Assembly (NCBI GenBank): GCA_014647935.1
Contig: BMQD01000040.1
Location: 1 to 35,752, forward strand
DNA from: Planomonospora parontospora
GTDB taxonomy: Bacteria; Actinomycetota; Actinomycetes; Streptosporangiales; Streptosporangiaceae
Direction of reading: 5' to 3'
Length of the DNA stretch: 35,752 nucleotides
The number at the start of each line of letters is the position of its first letter. The stretch's first letter is position 1. This document shows positions 1 to 7,645 of this stretch, one piece after another. The notes beneath the pieces were generated by a model. That model saw only the letters and a program-made list of their open reading frames with translations. It searched no databases and had not been told where the DNA came from. The position numbers were made by a program, and so were the translations under genes.

Positions 1-73
1 CGGCGTCCTTGCAGGCGCGGGCGATTCGCACGGCGATCTCACCGCGGTTGGCGATCAGGACTCTGCGGATCAC
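1..73 (-). CDS. Acyl-CoA carboxylase alpha subunit (biotin carboxylase), N-terminal fragment
   Basis: Only the first 24 codons are in the window; the gene continues beyond position 1. Read from a GTG at 71-73, the peptide starts VIRRVLIANRGEIAVRIARA, the standard opening of the biotin-carboxylase domain of AccA/PccA proteins (the ANRGEIA motif). In the family this subunit carboxylates its own biotin using ATP and bicarbonate and hands the carboxyl group to the beta subunit. The GTG start overlaps the stop codon of the epsilon gene by four bases (GTGA), so beta, epsilon and alpha form one translationally coupled unit. The rest of the domain, including the biotin attachment region, cannot be seen here. 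Confidence 0.85.
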   Translation of the reverse strand, partial: MIRRVLIANRGEIAVRIARACKDA

Positions 74-264
74 GGCGCCCGCCTCCCCGCCGTCCAGGAA
101 CGCGGCGACCGGTAGCCGTGCGGCTTCCAGCGGGGCGCGGGCGGGAGCGCGCGGGCGTCCTCCCCGTCCCGGCCCGCGGCCGTCCGGTACAGCACGCAGA
201 TCAGTGCGGAGAGTTCCTCCGGCGTCGGGTCTCCTGCCACGACGCGCAGTATGCGGTCGTCCAT
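70..264 (-). CDS. Acyl-CoA carboxylase epsilon subunit, 64 aa
   Basis: A 64-residue protein starting MDDRILRVVAGDPTPEELSA. The pattern RVV.G.PTPEELSAL near the N-terminus, followed by a basic, Pro/Trp-containing tail (PRWKPHGYRSPRSW), is that of the actinobacterial AccE/PccE family. These small subunits bind the carboxyltransferase beta subunit and stimulate the complex. Its ATG shares one base with the beta-subunit stop (TGATG), and its own stop overlaps the start of the alpha subunit. It lies exactly where an epsilon gene is expected. The epsilon family is restricted to actinobacteria, which supports the taxonomic reading. Confidence 0.82.
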   Translation of the reverse strand: MDDRILRVVAGDPTPEELSALICVLYRTAAGRDGEDARALPPAPRWKPHGYRSPRSWTAGRRAP

Positions 265-1871
265 CACATCGGCGGGTTTCCGTGCTTGCGCTCGGGCGCG
301 GGGACGTGCTTGGCCTCCAGCAGCCGGAGCGAGCGGACCAGGGTCGCCCTGGTCGCGCGGGGATCGATGACGTCGTCCACCAGTCCTCGTTCCGCGGCGT
401 AGTAGGGATGCATGAGGGTCCTCCTGTAGTCCTCGACCCGGACGGCGCGCTGCGCGGCGGGGTCGGCAGCGGCGGCGATCTCCCGGCGGAAGACGACGTT
501 GGCCGCCCCCTCCGCGCCCATCACCGCGATCTCGTTCGTGGGCCAGGCGAAGGAGAGGTCGGCGCCGATCGACCGGGAGTCCATCACGATGTAGGCGCCG
601 CCGTACGCCTTGCGCACGATCACCTGGATGCGCGGGACGCTCGCCGCGCAGTAGGCGTACAGCAGCTTGGCGCCGTGCCGGATGATCCCTCCGTGCTCCT
701 GGTCGGCTCCCGGCAGGAAGCCCGGGACGTCGACGAGGCTCACCAGGGGGATGTTGAACGCGTCGCACATCTGGATGAAGCGGGCGCCCTTCTCCGACGC
801 CTTGATGTCCAGCACGCCTGCCAGGTGGGCGGGCTGGTTCGCCACGACTCCCGTCACCCGGCCGTCGAAGGCGGCCAGCCCGCAGATGAGGTTGGGCGCC
901 CAGCCGGCGTGGAACTCGAAGAACTCCCCGTCGTCCACGATCTCCGCGATCAGCCGGGACATGTCGTAGGACTGCGTGGGGTCGGCGGGCACCAGGTCCA
1001 GGAGCGCGTCGTTGACCCGGTCGGGCGGGTCCGCGGAGGCGATCCGCGGAGGCAGTTCCCTGTTGTTGGCGGGCAGCAGGGAGAGCAGGTGGCGCACGTC
1101 CTCCAGGCACGAGACCTCGTCGGGGTAGACGAACCCGGCCACCCCGGAGAGGGCGCCGTGCACCTGCGCGCCGCCCAGCGCGTTGTGGCTGATGTCCTCA
1201 CCCGTCACCGCCCTGACGACGTCGGGACCCGTGATGAACATCTGGGCGGTGTCCTGCACCATGAACACGAAATCGGTGAGGGCCGGCGAGTAGGCCGCCC
1301 CGCCCGCGCACGGCCCGAGCATCACGCTGATCTGCGGGATCACTCCGGAGGAGCGCACGTTGCGCTGGAAGATGCCGCCGTAACCGGCCAGTGCCGTGAC
1401 GCCTTCCTGGATCCGCGCGCCCGCCCCGTCGTTCAGGCTGATCAGCGGCACGCCCGCGGCCTCGGCGAGGTCCATCGTCTTGTGGATCTTCTCGGCGTGC
1501 GCCTCGCCCAGCGCCCCGCCGAAGATCCGGAAATCGTGGGCGTACACCATCACGTCGCGCCCGTGGACGCGTCCCCACCCGGCCACCACGCCGTCGGTGT
1601 GCGGGCGGCGCCGTTCCAGGCCGAAGCCGGTCGCGCGGTGCCTGCGGAACGCCTCGACCTCCACGAACGAGCCGTCGTCCAGGAGCACGTCGAGCCGTTC
1701 CCGCACCGTCAGCTTGCCCTTGGCGTGCTGCCTGGCCGTGGCCTCCCGGTCGGGGCCCTCGTGGACGCTGTCCCGGAGCAGCTCCAGTTCCGTCACCCGG
1801 TCGCGCATCGACTCCCGCGGCAGACCGTCGACCCGGACCGGGACGGCTCTGATCTCTTTCTCTACACGCAT
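264..1871 (-). CDS. Acyl-CoA carboxylase carboxyltransferase (beta) subunit
   Basis: A 535-residue carboxyltransferase of the AccB/PccB family, the usual length. It transfers a carboxyl group from biotin to acetyl-, propionyl- or butyryl-CoA and so supplies PKS extender units. Crotonase-fold landmarks include NDGAGARIQEG (residues 147-157), LGPCAGGAAYSPALTDF (185-201) and the second-half VDVPGFLPG (380-388) and RKAYGGAYIVM (420-430). The residue matching Asp422 of Streptomyces coelicolor PccB is Ile428. In that system Ile at this place permits acetyl-CoA as substrate, so malonyl-CoA production is likely (inference). The ATG at 1869-1871 has GAGGAGA about 7 bases upstream. A promoter and an AGGGG-type operator lie just upstream, and epsilon and alpha genes follow in overlapping frames. 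The enzyme could serve the cluster or primary metabolism; the shared operator argues for the cluster. Confidence 0.9.
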   Translation of the reverse strand: MRVEKEIRAVPVRVDGLPRESMRDRVTELELLRDSVHEGPDREATARQHAKGKLTVRERLDVLLDDGSFVEVEAFRRHRATGFGLERRRPHTDGVVAGWGRVHGRDVMVYAHDFRIFGGALGEAHAEKIHKTMDLAEAAGVPLISLNDGAGARIQEGVTALAGYGGIFQRNVRSSGVIPQISVMLGPCAGGAAYSPALTDFVFMVQDTAQMFITGPDVVRAVTGEDISHNALGGAQVHGALSGVAGFVYPDEVSCLEDVRHLLSLLPANNRELPPRIASADPPDRVNDALLDLVPADPTQSYDMSRLIAEIVDDGEFFEFHAGWAPNLICGLAAFDGRVTGVVANQPAHLAGVLDIKASEKGARFIQMCDAFNIPLVSLVDVPGFLPGADQEHGGIIRHGAKLLYAYCAASVPRIQVIVRKAYGGAYIVMDSRSIGADLSFAWPTNEIAVMGAEGAANVVFRREIAAAADPAAQRAVRVEDYRRTLMHPYYAAERGLVDDVIDPRATRATLVRSLRLLEAKHVPAPERKHGNPPM

Positions 1872-1902
1872 GCGGGTCTCCTCAACGCTGCGAATAGATC
1901 AC

Positions 1903-1952
1903 ACGGTAGGAAGGAGGAGAGACCGGTCACACCCCTAGCCGCCCCGTACCGG
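1903..1952 (-). promoter_or_regulatory. Promoter and operator of the carboxylase operon
   Basis: Read on the minus strand, GTGACC (1925-1930) and TACCGT (1903-1908) are separated by 16 bases and fit a sigma-70-like promoter with a start point about 25-30 bases before the carboxylase ATG. Directly upstream and touching the -35 are two boxes exactly 10 bases apart: TAGGGG (1932-1937 on the plus strand as CCCCTA) and ACGGGG (1942-1947). The 22-base stretch 1931-1952 matches the element before the discrete acyltransferase gene (21141-21162) at 18 of 22 positions, counted by eye. Confidence 0.5.
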
Positions 1953-1973
1953 AGCCGCCCGTCCGCGGGCCCC

Positions 1974-2312
1974 TCAGGCGCACGAACCGAAATAGGTCGA
2001 ATAGGCGGACGGGGAGAGCGTCACCTGGATCCGGTAGGAATGCGCCGCGTCCGCGATCCGGAACATGACGCTTATCTCCGGGTAGACGGCGCTCAGCCCG
2101 AGGCCGGCGAAGTAGTGGTCGCTGTCGAAGGCGATCCGGAACAGACCCCGTTCGAAATCCATGCCGCTCCAGTCGTCGACACAGCCCCTGCTGTCGGTCT
2201 CGGCGCCGGCCACCACCGTCCAGACGTCGTCGACGACCTGCTCCAATCGCGCCCGCACTCCGGCGGCCGAACGCCCATACACACCATCCAACGCCTGCAC
2301 GGTAATGCTCAT
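1974..2312 (-). CDS. Transthyretin/HIU-hydrolase-fold protein without the hydrolase catalytic residues
   Basis: A 112-residue protein, the usual length of 5-hydroxyisourate hydrolase (HIUase). The family outline is clear: MSITVQALDGVYGRSAAGV at the start, TDSRG at 39-43, HYFAGLGLSAVYPEISVMF in the middle and LSPSAYSTYFGS at the end. The residues that do chemistry in HIUases are changed. The N-terminal His (usually ..HVLD) is Gln6, the Arg of DGR is Cys44, the His of HYHVPLLLS is Arg94, and YRGS has become YFGS followed by CA. Catalysis of the purine reaction is therefore unlikely, and no urate genes are nearby. It sits upstream of the carboxylase operon in the same direction. It may be a repurposed fold with a binding or cyclase-like role in the polyketide pathway; its function is unknown. 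The ATG at 2310-2312 lacks a strong ribosome site. Confidence 0.7.
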   Translation of the reverse strand: MSITVQALDGVYGRSAAGVRARLEQVVDDVWTVVAGAETDSRGCVDDWSGMDFERGLFRIAFDSDHYFAGLGLSAVYPEISVMFRIADAAHSYRIQVTLSPSAYSTYFGSCA

Positions 2313-2629
2313 CTCTAGTGGAACACCAATCTGCCGGAGCCTGCGGCTACGGACCGGCTCGCGAAAAGGCCCGGGATCCTCCCAGGCGTCACCGGAGGCG
2401 ACGGGGCTCGCCGGTCAGGCCCTCCGGCCAGCGTGCCCGATCCCGCTATCAGGAGGGCTTCGCACTGCTATCCACGGGCGGCTCCCGGTTGTGCGGACGC
2501 CTTGAGCTGCTCTGATGGCACGGTAGAAGCGATCGGATACCGGGCGGATGGCGGGGTTTCCTAGATTCGGGACAACAACAGCGGCGGCCCGCTCCCCCGG
2601 CCGCGCGAGTCGACGACAAGAGGTCGAAG
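2313..2629. other. Intergenic region between divergent HIUase-like gene and small peptide gene
   Basis: No convincing coding sequence was seen on either strand; the open frames here are shadows. For the plus-strand peptide gene there are two weak promoter candidates: TTGAGC (2502-2507) with TAGAAG (2524-2529), spacer 16, and a good -10 TAGATT (2562-2567) without a clear -35. No AGGGG-type operator was found in this gap, unlike the gaps before the carboxylase and the thioesterase. Confidence 0.4.
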
Positions 2630-2776
2630 ATGAAAAAGAACGTCCGCACCCGGATCATCCGAATCGCCGCCGCCGCGGCCTTCCTCACCGTGGTGACCAT
2701 TCCCGCGAGCGGTGCGGCCGCTGCTTCCGCCCCGGCCCCGGCCGGCCCCGCCTACTGCTGCTCCCCCTGGCCGTGA
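2630..2776 (+). CDS. Small secreted peptide, 48 aa, Cys-Cys C-terminus
   Basis: A short gene with a complete Sec-type signal peptide: positively charged MKKNVRTRIIR, hydrophobic core IAAAAAFLTVVTI, and an Ala/Ser-rich region (SGAAAASA) with AXA-type cleavage sites near residues 27-34. The predicted mature part is only about 14 residues and ends AYCCSPWP. Codons are almost all G/C-ending, as in the neighbours, and AGAGG lies 6 bases before the ATG (2630-2632), which supports real translation. No family is recognised. It could be a secreted signal, a precursor of a modified peptide, or a small cell-envelope peptide. It stands alone between the HIUase-like gene (divergent) and the SARP regulator. 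It could also be a chance frame, but the signal-peptide architecture plus GC3 makes that less likely. Confidence 0.5.
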   Translation: MKKNVRTRIIRIAAAAAFLTVVTIPASGAAAASAPAPAGPAYCCSPWP

Positions 2777-3442
2777 TCCGCAATTCAATCGCCCCGGTAT
2801 TTCATTCCATGAAACACCGCCGGAACCGCGGATATAATCTTCGGAAAAAACGGTGCGCCGGGTGACGGTTTCACCGGGGACGGAATTCCGTCTTCGCCGG
2901 CGGCTACCCGCTGACGGGAAGTCGCGATGACAAGGCCCTTTTCCGATCATTACTCAGAGTTGTCAGACCCGGGCGGGAGGGCGGGAGTCCACAGGATCCA
3001 CCGCCGCCCTCCCCCCGGACGTCGCACCGCGGTGGCGCACCCGCCCCGCCCCGCACCCGAACTCTCGTCACGGAGGGTAATCGATCTCGGTTGCAGGGCC
3101 GGTCGGTCCGACCGGGCCGAACGAAGGTGAAACCGCAATATTCCACGACGCAACCAATAGGCGCGGCACCCGCTTCACGGTGCCGCTCCGGTGCCGGTCA
3201 GCCTTTGACAACCCCTCTGAACTCGTCCGACACGACATCAACCGGGTTGTGCTGGCGTACATAGCGCCTAACAAGTAATATTCTCCGCGAAAGCTGTTAA
3301 AGCGCGTACGGCCTCTCCCGCACGGTGATCCATCCACCAGGCGGGGGAGATCCACACGGGATGAGCGCTGCACTTCACCACCCGTCGAGCAGTGAGAACT
3401 GCGCGCACGGGCGGGGGAAGCTTTCCTCAAGGAGAAATGCGG
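2777..3442. other. 666-base non-coding region upstream of the SARP regulator
   Basis: No protein-coding gene is supported on either strand. It is less GC-rich than the surroundings around 2780-2850 and 3200-3300. Elements visible: a 25-base near-perfect palindrome at 2795-2819, a -10 TATAAT at 2833-2838, an isolated perfect -35 TTGACA at 3205-3210 without a matching -10, a TAATAT at 3276-3281, and the regulator's ribosome site GGAG at 3431-3434. It may carry a long leader or a small RNA; no sequence family was recognised. Confidence 0.45.
2795..2838 (+). promoter_or_regulatory. Promoter with palindromic operator over the -35
   Basis: The arms CGGTATTTCAT (2795-2805) and ATGAAACACCG (2809-2819) pair at 10 of 11 positions around a 3-base centre. 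The right arm contains ATGAAA (2809-2814), which sits 18 bases before a consensus TATAAT (2833-2838). A dyad over the -35 is a common position for a repressor or dimeric activator site. The promoter points to the regulator gene 600 bases away. The palindrome also lies 18 bases after the small peptide's stop, so a role in ending that transcript is possible. Confidence 0.4.
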
Positions 3443-6400
3443 GTGGAGTTTCACATTCTGGGCCCTCTTGAGGCCACTCTCAACGGCCGGAGGGTGGACC
3501 TCGGGGGCACCAGGCAGCAGACCGTGCTCGCCGTACTCCTCCTGGACGCCAACCGCGCCGTCACCGTCGGGCGGCTCATGGAGGCGATCTACGGTGACGA
3601 CCCGCCGACGACGTCGCGGGCCCAGATCCAGATCTGCATCTCCACGCTCCGGCGGCTGCTCGCCTCCCACGGCAGCCCCGACATGATCTCCACGCAGTCG
3701 CAGGCCTACTCCGTCCAGGTCCCCGACGACCGGCTCGACTCCCGCCGCTTCGAGAACCTCGTCCTGCGGGCGCGGCACGCCCGCAAGGAGAGCGATCGCG
3801 AGGGGGCCGTCACCCACTACCGGGAGGCGCTCTCCCTGTGGCGCGGGCCCGCGCTGGACGGCATCGAGAGCAGGTTCGTCCAGTCCGCCGCGAGCCGGCT
3901 CGACGAGCACTGGATCTCCACCACGGAGGACTGCATCGACCTCGAGCTGGACCTCGCCCGCCACCACGAGGTGGTCGCCGAGCTCGCCGCGCTCACCGAG
4001 CGCCATCCGCTCCGCGAGCGGCTGCGCGCCCAGCTGATGATCGCGCTGTACCGCTCGGGCCGGCAGGCCGAGGCGCTGCAGGTCTACCGCAGGGCCAGGC
4101 AGGTGATGATCGACGAACTGGGCCTGGAGCCCAACGAGCGGCTCCAGCAGCTGGAGCACGCCATCCTCACCTCCGATTCGAGTCTCGACCTGCCGGTGCA
4201 GCCCGTGCTGCTCACCCCCGAGACCCCGTCCGCCGTCCCCCGCCTCCTGCCCACCGACATCGCCGACTTCACCGGGCGGACCAAGCAGATCGACGACATC
4301 CGGCAGCGCCTGACGGCCTCCGTCGAGGATCGCTCCAGCTTCGCCGTGCCGATCATCGTCCTCGTCGGCAAGCCCGGGATCGGCAAGAGCACGATCGCGG
4401 TGCACGTGGCCCACTCCGTCGTCGAGGAGTACCGCGACGGCCAGCTCTTCGCCGACCTGCACGGCGGCGCCTCCCGCCCGGTCGGCCCGATGGAGGTGCT
4501 CGAACGGTTCCTGCGCGCGCTCGGGGTGGTCGGCACCGCGGTCCCCGACGGCCTGGAGGAACGCGCGGAGATGTACCGCGCCCTGCTCGCCGACCGCCGG
4601 ATGCTCATCGTGCTGGACGACGTGGGCAACGAGGGCCAGGTCCTGCCGCTGCTCCCCGGCAGCCCCGCCTCCGCCGTCATCGTCACCAGCCGGAGCAGGC
4701 TCACCGGCCTGGCCGGCGCCGTCCACGTCAACGTCGACGTCTTCGACTCCGCCCAGGCGATGGACCTGCTCGCCCGCATCGCCGGGGCCGACCGGGTGCA
4801 GTCGGAGACGGGGGCCGCCACGGCGCTGGCCAGGCTCTGCGGGCGGCTGCCGCTGGCCCTGCGCATCGCGGGCGCGAGACTCTCCGCACGTCCTCACTGG
4901 AGCATCGGGCAGCTGGTCGAGCGGCTCGAGGACGAGACCCGCAGGCTCGACGAGCTCAAGCACGGCGAGATGGGCATCCGGGCGAGCATCTCGCTCACCT
5001 ACGAGAGCGTCGGCGAGGAGGCGCGGCGGCTCTTCCGGCGGCTGGCGGTCCTGGAGTCGCAGGTGTTCTCCGCCTGGGTCGGCGCCGCGCTGCTGGAGCG
5101 GCCGCTGCCCGAGGCGCAGGACCTGCTGGACGACCTGGCGGACGCGCAGTTGGTCGAGCCCACCGGGACCGGGCAGGGCGTGCACACCCAGTACCGGTTC
5201 CACGACCTCATCCGGGTGTTCGCCAGGGAGCGCCTCGCCATCGAGGAACCGGCCGCCGAGCGCAGCGCGGCGCTCGCCCGGGTGCTCGGCGGCCTGCTCT
5301 CCCTGGTGGACGCGGCCCGCCGCCGCGAGTACGACAACCGCATGCTGATCTCCAGCACCACCGCCGTCTGGTCGCCCCCGGAGAGACTGGTGGACCAGCT
5401 GGTCGCCGCACCGCTCGACTGGTTCGAGCGCGAGCGCCCGATCCTCGTCTCCGGCATCCGGCAGGCCGCGCAGGCGGGCTTCAGCGAGATCTGCTGGGGG
5501 CTCGCCATCGGCGCGGCCACCTTCTTCGAGTCCCGGGTCTACCTGGACGACTGGCGGGAGACCCAGCAGATCGCGCTCTCCACCGCCCGCCAGGCCGGGG
5601 ACGTGCGCGGCCAGGCCGCCATGCTGTACTCGATGGGCTCGCTCGCCAGCACCGAGCAGCGGTTCGACAACGCCCGCCGCGACTTCGAGGCGGCGGTCAG
5701 GCTGTTCGAGGAGATCGGCGACGACCAGGGCGTCGGCATGACCATCGCCAACGTCGGCTACCTCGACCGGATGAGCGGCCGGCTGGAGAGCGCCGCAGCC
5801 CGCTACGAGCAGGCCCTGGAGATCCTCCGCCGGACCGGCGACCAGACCACGCCCATCTTCGTGCTGCACAACCTGGCGCAGGTCAGGCTGGAGTGCGGTG
5901 ACTCCGGCGGCGCCAAGCGGCTGCTCACCGAGGCGCTGCACCTGGTCCGGGGCGGCGTGAGCAGGAGGACCGAGGCGCAGGTGCTGCACCGGATGGGCCA
6001 CACCTGCCTGCAGGCGGACGAACCCGTCATGGCGGTGGAGGCCTTCGGCCAGGCGCTGGAGGCCGTCCGCGAGATCGGCGACTCCACCGGGGAGACCTAC
6101 ATCCTGTACGGCCTCGGCATCGCGCGGATGCGGCAGGGCGACCTCGCCGAGGCGGGCAGCTCGCTGCGGTACGCGCTGATGCTGGCCAACGCCTCCGGTG
6201 AGCGGCTCGCGAAGGGGCGGACCCTGGCGGGCCTGGGCGAGCTGGCCCTGTCGGAGGAGAGCCCGGCGGAGGCCGTGGGCTACCTCCGGCAGGCGCTCTC
6301 GCTGTTCGGCACGATGAGCATCCCGCTCGACGAGGCGCACGCCCTCGGCATGCTCAGTGACGCGCACGCCGCGCTGGGGGACGCCGCGGAGGCCCGCACC

Positions 6401-6541
6401 ACCCTGGCGGAGGCGTTCTCGGTGATCGACCGGATCGACCCGCCCGCCGCGCAGCGCCTGCGCGTCCAGCTCACCGACCGCGTCCGGGAGCGGCGGCCGC
6501 ACCCCGGGCCGTCCCCCTACACGGAGACCGGCGCCCCCTGA
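3443..6541 (+). CDS. SARP-family transcriptional activator with NB-ARC and TPR domains
   Basis: A 1032-residue AfsR-like regulator. Order: OmpR-type winged-helix DNA-binding domain (residues 1-95, VEFHILGPLEATLNG to the STLRRLL helix), bacterial transcriptional activation domain (about 100-245, ending in ALYRSGRQAEALQVYRRA), NB-ARC ATPase with P-loop GKPGIGKS (about 309-316), Walker B MLIVLDDV, TSRSRL and LPLAL motifs, then TPR repeats to the C-terminus. Such proteins are typical pathway activators in actinomycete clusters and bind direct repeats near the -35. I chose the GTG at 3443 because GGAG (3431-3434) is 8 bases upstream and SARPs usually begin (M/V)EF..LGPLE; an ATG at 3437 is only 2 bases after GGAG. 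It is the best candidate to act at the AGGGG repeats found before several genes here. A weak terminator follows at 6552. Confidence 0.92.
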   Translation: MEFHILGPLEATLNGRRVDLGGTRQQTVLAVLLLDANRAVTVGRLMEAIYGDDPPTTSRAQIQICISTLRRLLASHGSPDMISTQSQAYSVQVPDDRLDSRRFENLVLRARHARKESDREGAVTHYREALSLWRGPALDGIESRFVQSAASRLDEHWISTTEDCIDLELDLARHHEVVAELAALTERHPLRERLRAQLMIALYRSGRQAEALQVYRRARQVMIDELGLEPNERLQQLEHAILTSDSSLDLPVQPVLLTPETPSAVPRLLPTDIADFTGRTKQIDDIRQRLTASVEDRSSFAVPIIVLVGKPGIGKSTIAVHVAHSVVEEYRDGQLFADLHGGASRPVGPMEVLERFLRALGVVGTAVPDGLEERAEMYRALLADRRMLIVLDDVGNEGQVLPLLPGSPASAVIVTSRSRLTGLAGAVHVNVDVFDSAQAMDLLARIAGADRVQSETGAATALARLCGRLPLALRIAGARLSARPHWSIGQLVERLEDETRRLDELKHGEMGIRASISLTYESVGEEARRLFRRLAVLESQVFSAWVGAALLERPLPEAQDLLDDLADAQLVEPTGTGQGVHTQYRFHDLIRVFARERLAIEEPAAERSAALARVLGGLLSLVDAARRREYDNRMLISSTTAVWSPPERLVDQLVAAPLDWFERERPILVSGIRQAAQAGFSEICWGLAIGAATFFESRVYLDDWRETQQIALSTARQAGDVRGQAAMLYSMGSLASTEQRFDNARRDFEAAVRLFEEIGDDQGVGMTIANVGYLDRMSGRLESAAARYEQALEILRRTGDQTTPIFVLHNLAQVRLECGDSGGAKRLLTEALHLVRGGVSRRTEAQVLHRMGHTCLQADEPVMAVEAFGQALEAVREIGDSTGETYILYGLGIARMRQGDLAEAGSSLRYALMLANASGERLAKGRTLAGLGELALSEESPAEAVGYLRQALSLFGTMSIPLDEAHALGMLSDAHAALGDAAEARTTLAEAFSVIDRIDPPAAQRLRVQLTDRVRERRPHPGPSPYTETGAP

Positions 6542-6551
6542 CCGGGTCCGG

Positions 6552-6577
6552 CGCCCCCGTGATGTCGGCCGGGGGCG
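6552..6577. terminator. Weak stem-loop after the SARP gene
   Basis: CGCCCCCG (6552-6559) pairs with CGGGGGCG (6570-6577) across a 10-base loop, 10 bases after the regulator's stop. It is followed by TTCTTCCCC rather than a T run. The stem is short, so read-through to the metallophosphoesterase is possible. Confidence 0.4.
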
Positions 6578-6613
6578 TTCTTCCCCGGCCGCACGGCACC
6601 TACGCTCGCTGGT

Positions 6614-7465
6614 GTGACCGCTATCGAGAGAACGGGTGGCCGGCTGCTCGCGATCAGCGACCTCCACATCGCCCACGAGGAGAACCGGAAGGTCCTCGAC
6701 GGACTGCGGCCGGATTCGGACGACGACTGGCTGCTGGTCGCCGGGGACGTCGGCGAGTTCGCCGCCGACGTCGAGTGGGCGCTCCGCCTCCTCAAGGAGC
6801 GGTTCTCCACCGTGGTCTGGACGCCGGGGAACCACGAGCTGTGGACGCTGCGCGACGATCCGGTCCAGTTGCGCGGTGAGTCCCGCTACCGCCACCTGGT
6901 CGAGATGTGCCGGCGGATCGGCGTGATCACCCCCGAGGACCCGTATCCCGTCTGGACCGGACCCGGCGGCCCGGTGACCGTCGCCCCCCTGTTCCTGCTG
7001 TACGACTACAGCTTCCGCCCGGCGGGGCTGTCGCAGCGGGAGGCGATGGAGTGGGCGCACGAGACGGGGGTGGTGTGCACGGACGAGTTCTTCCTCCATC
7101 CGGACCCCCATCCCAGCAGGGAGGCCTGGTGCCGGGCGCGGGTCGAGGAGACCGAGCGCCGCCTCGCCGCCCGCACGCCCGGCGTCCCCACGGTCCTGGT
7201 CAACCACTTCCCGCTGAACGCCGAGCCCACCCGGGTGCTGCGCCATCCGCAGTTCGCCCAGTGGTGCGGCACCGAGCTCACCCGGGACTGGCACCTGCGG
7301 CACGACGCCCGCGCCGTCGTCTACGGCCATCTGCACATCCCGCGGACCACCTGGCACGACGGGGTCCGGTTCGAGGAGGTCTCCCTCGGCTACCCGCGGG
7401 AGTGGCGCCGGTGGGACCGGCCCGGCTCGCCGTTGAGAACGGTGCTCCCCGTCCGGGGCGCGTGA
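6614..7465 (+). CDS. Metallophosphoesterase
   Basis: A 283-residue calcineurin-like metallophosphoesterase. The metal-binding motifs are present in order: D16xH18 (ISDLHIAH), GD at 44-45, GNHE at 72-75, a VNHFPLN histidine and GHLH near residue 240. The usual chemistry is hydrolysis of phosphomono- or diesters at a dinuclear metal centre. No signal peptide is seen, so it is probably cytoplasmic. The GTG at 6614 is chosen since the conserved LLAISDLHIAH begins ten residues later; the ribosome site is poor, and it may be read from the regulator's transcript. Substrate unknown. Similar enzymes sit near phosphopantetheinyl transferase genes in actinomycetes, which would suggest a carrier-protein link, but no such transferase is in the window. 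Confidence 0.8.
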   Translation: MTAIERTGGRLLAISDLHIAHEENRKVLDGLRPDSDDDWLLVAGDVGEFAADVEWALRLLKERFSTVVWTPGNHELWTLRDDPVQLRGESRYRHLVEMCRRIGVITPEDPYPVWTGPGGPVTVAPLFLLYDYSFRPAGLSQREAMEWAHETGVVCTDEFFLHPDPHPSREAWCRARVEETERRLAARTPGVPTVLVNHFPLNAEPTRVLRHPQFAQWCGTELTRDWHLRHDARAVVYGHLHIPRTTWHDGVRFEEVSLGYPREWRRWDRPGSPLRTVLPVRGA

Positions 7466-7480
7466 CCGGGACCGGCCGGA

Positions 7481-7508
7481 ACAGGGGTCCGCGGCACCCG
7501 AATAGGGG
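7481..7508 (+). promoter_or_regulatory. Putative operator of the thioesterase/ABC operon
   Basis: ACAGGGG (7481-7487) and ATAGGGG (7502-7508) lie 21 bases apart, two helical turns, in the same orientation to the downstream gene as the AGGGG pairs before the carboxylase, acyltransferase and P450 genes. The flanks share CCGGAACAGGGG and CGAATAGGGG with the CCGGATAGGGG form at the acyltransferase. No convincing -10 can be named; TTATGG at 7538-7543 is one option. Confidence 0.4.
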
Positions 7509-7645
7509 GTCGTCCGCCTGGAGGCAGAGGCCTCCCTTATGGCTCAATGGAGAGCACCGAGAATGCGATTCCACATGCCTTTCCGACGCCGCTGGCCGAC
7601 CGGGCTGACTCGCGGTGAACGGCACAGAGAGGATGCCGCACGAGC

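Noticed and set aside
9-2318. 769-codon plus-strand open frame over the carboxylase genes
   Set aside because: It is the antisense shadow of well-recognised minus-strand carboxylase and HIUase-like genes; low-complexity His/Arg/Gly composition and no domain.
3392-3442. Upstream ATG (3392) as the start of the SARP regulator
   Set aside because: The added residues are not SARP-like and include the ribosome site; the GTG at 3443 fits both spacing and the family N-terminus.
3068-7357. 1429-codon minus-strand open frame opposite the SARP and phosphoesterase
   Set aside because: Shadow frame caused by GC-rich third positions; the plus strand carries intact domain motifs throughout.
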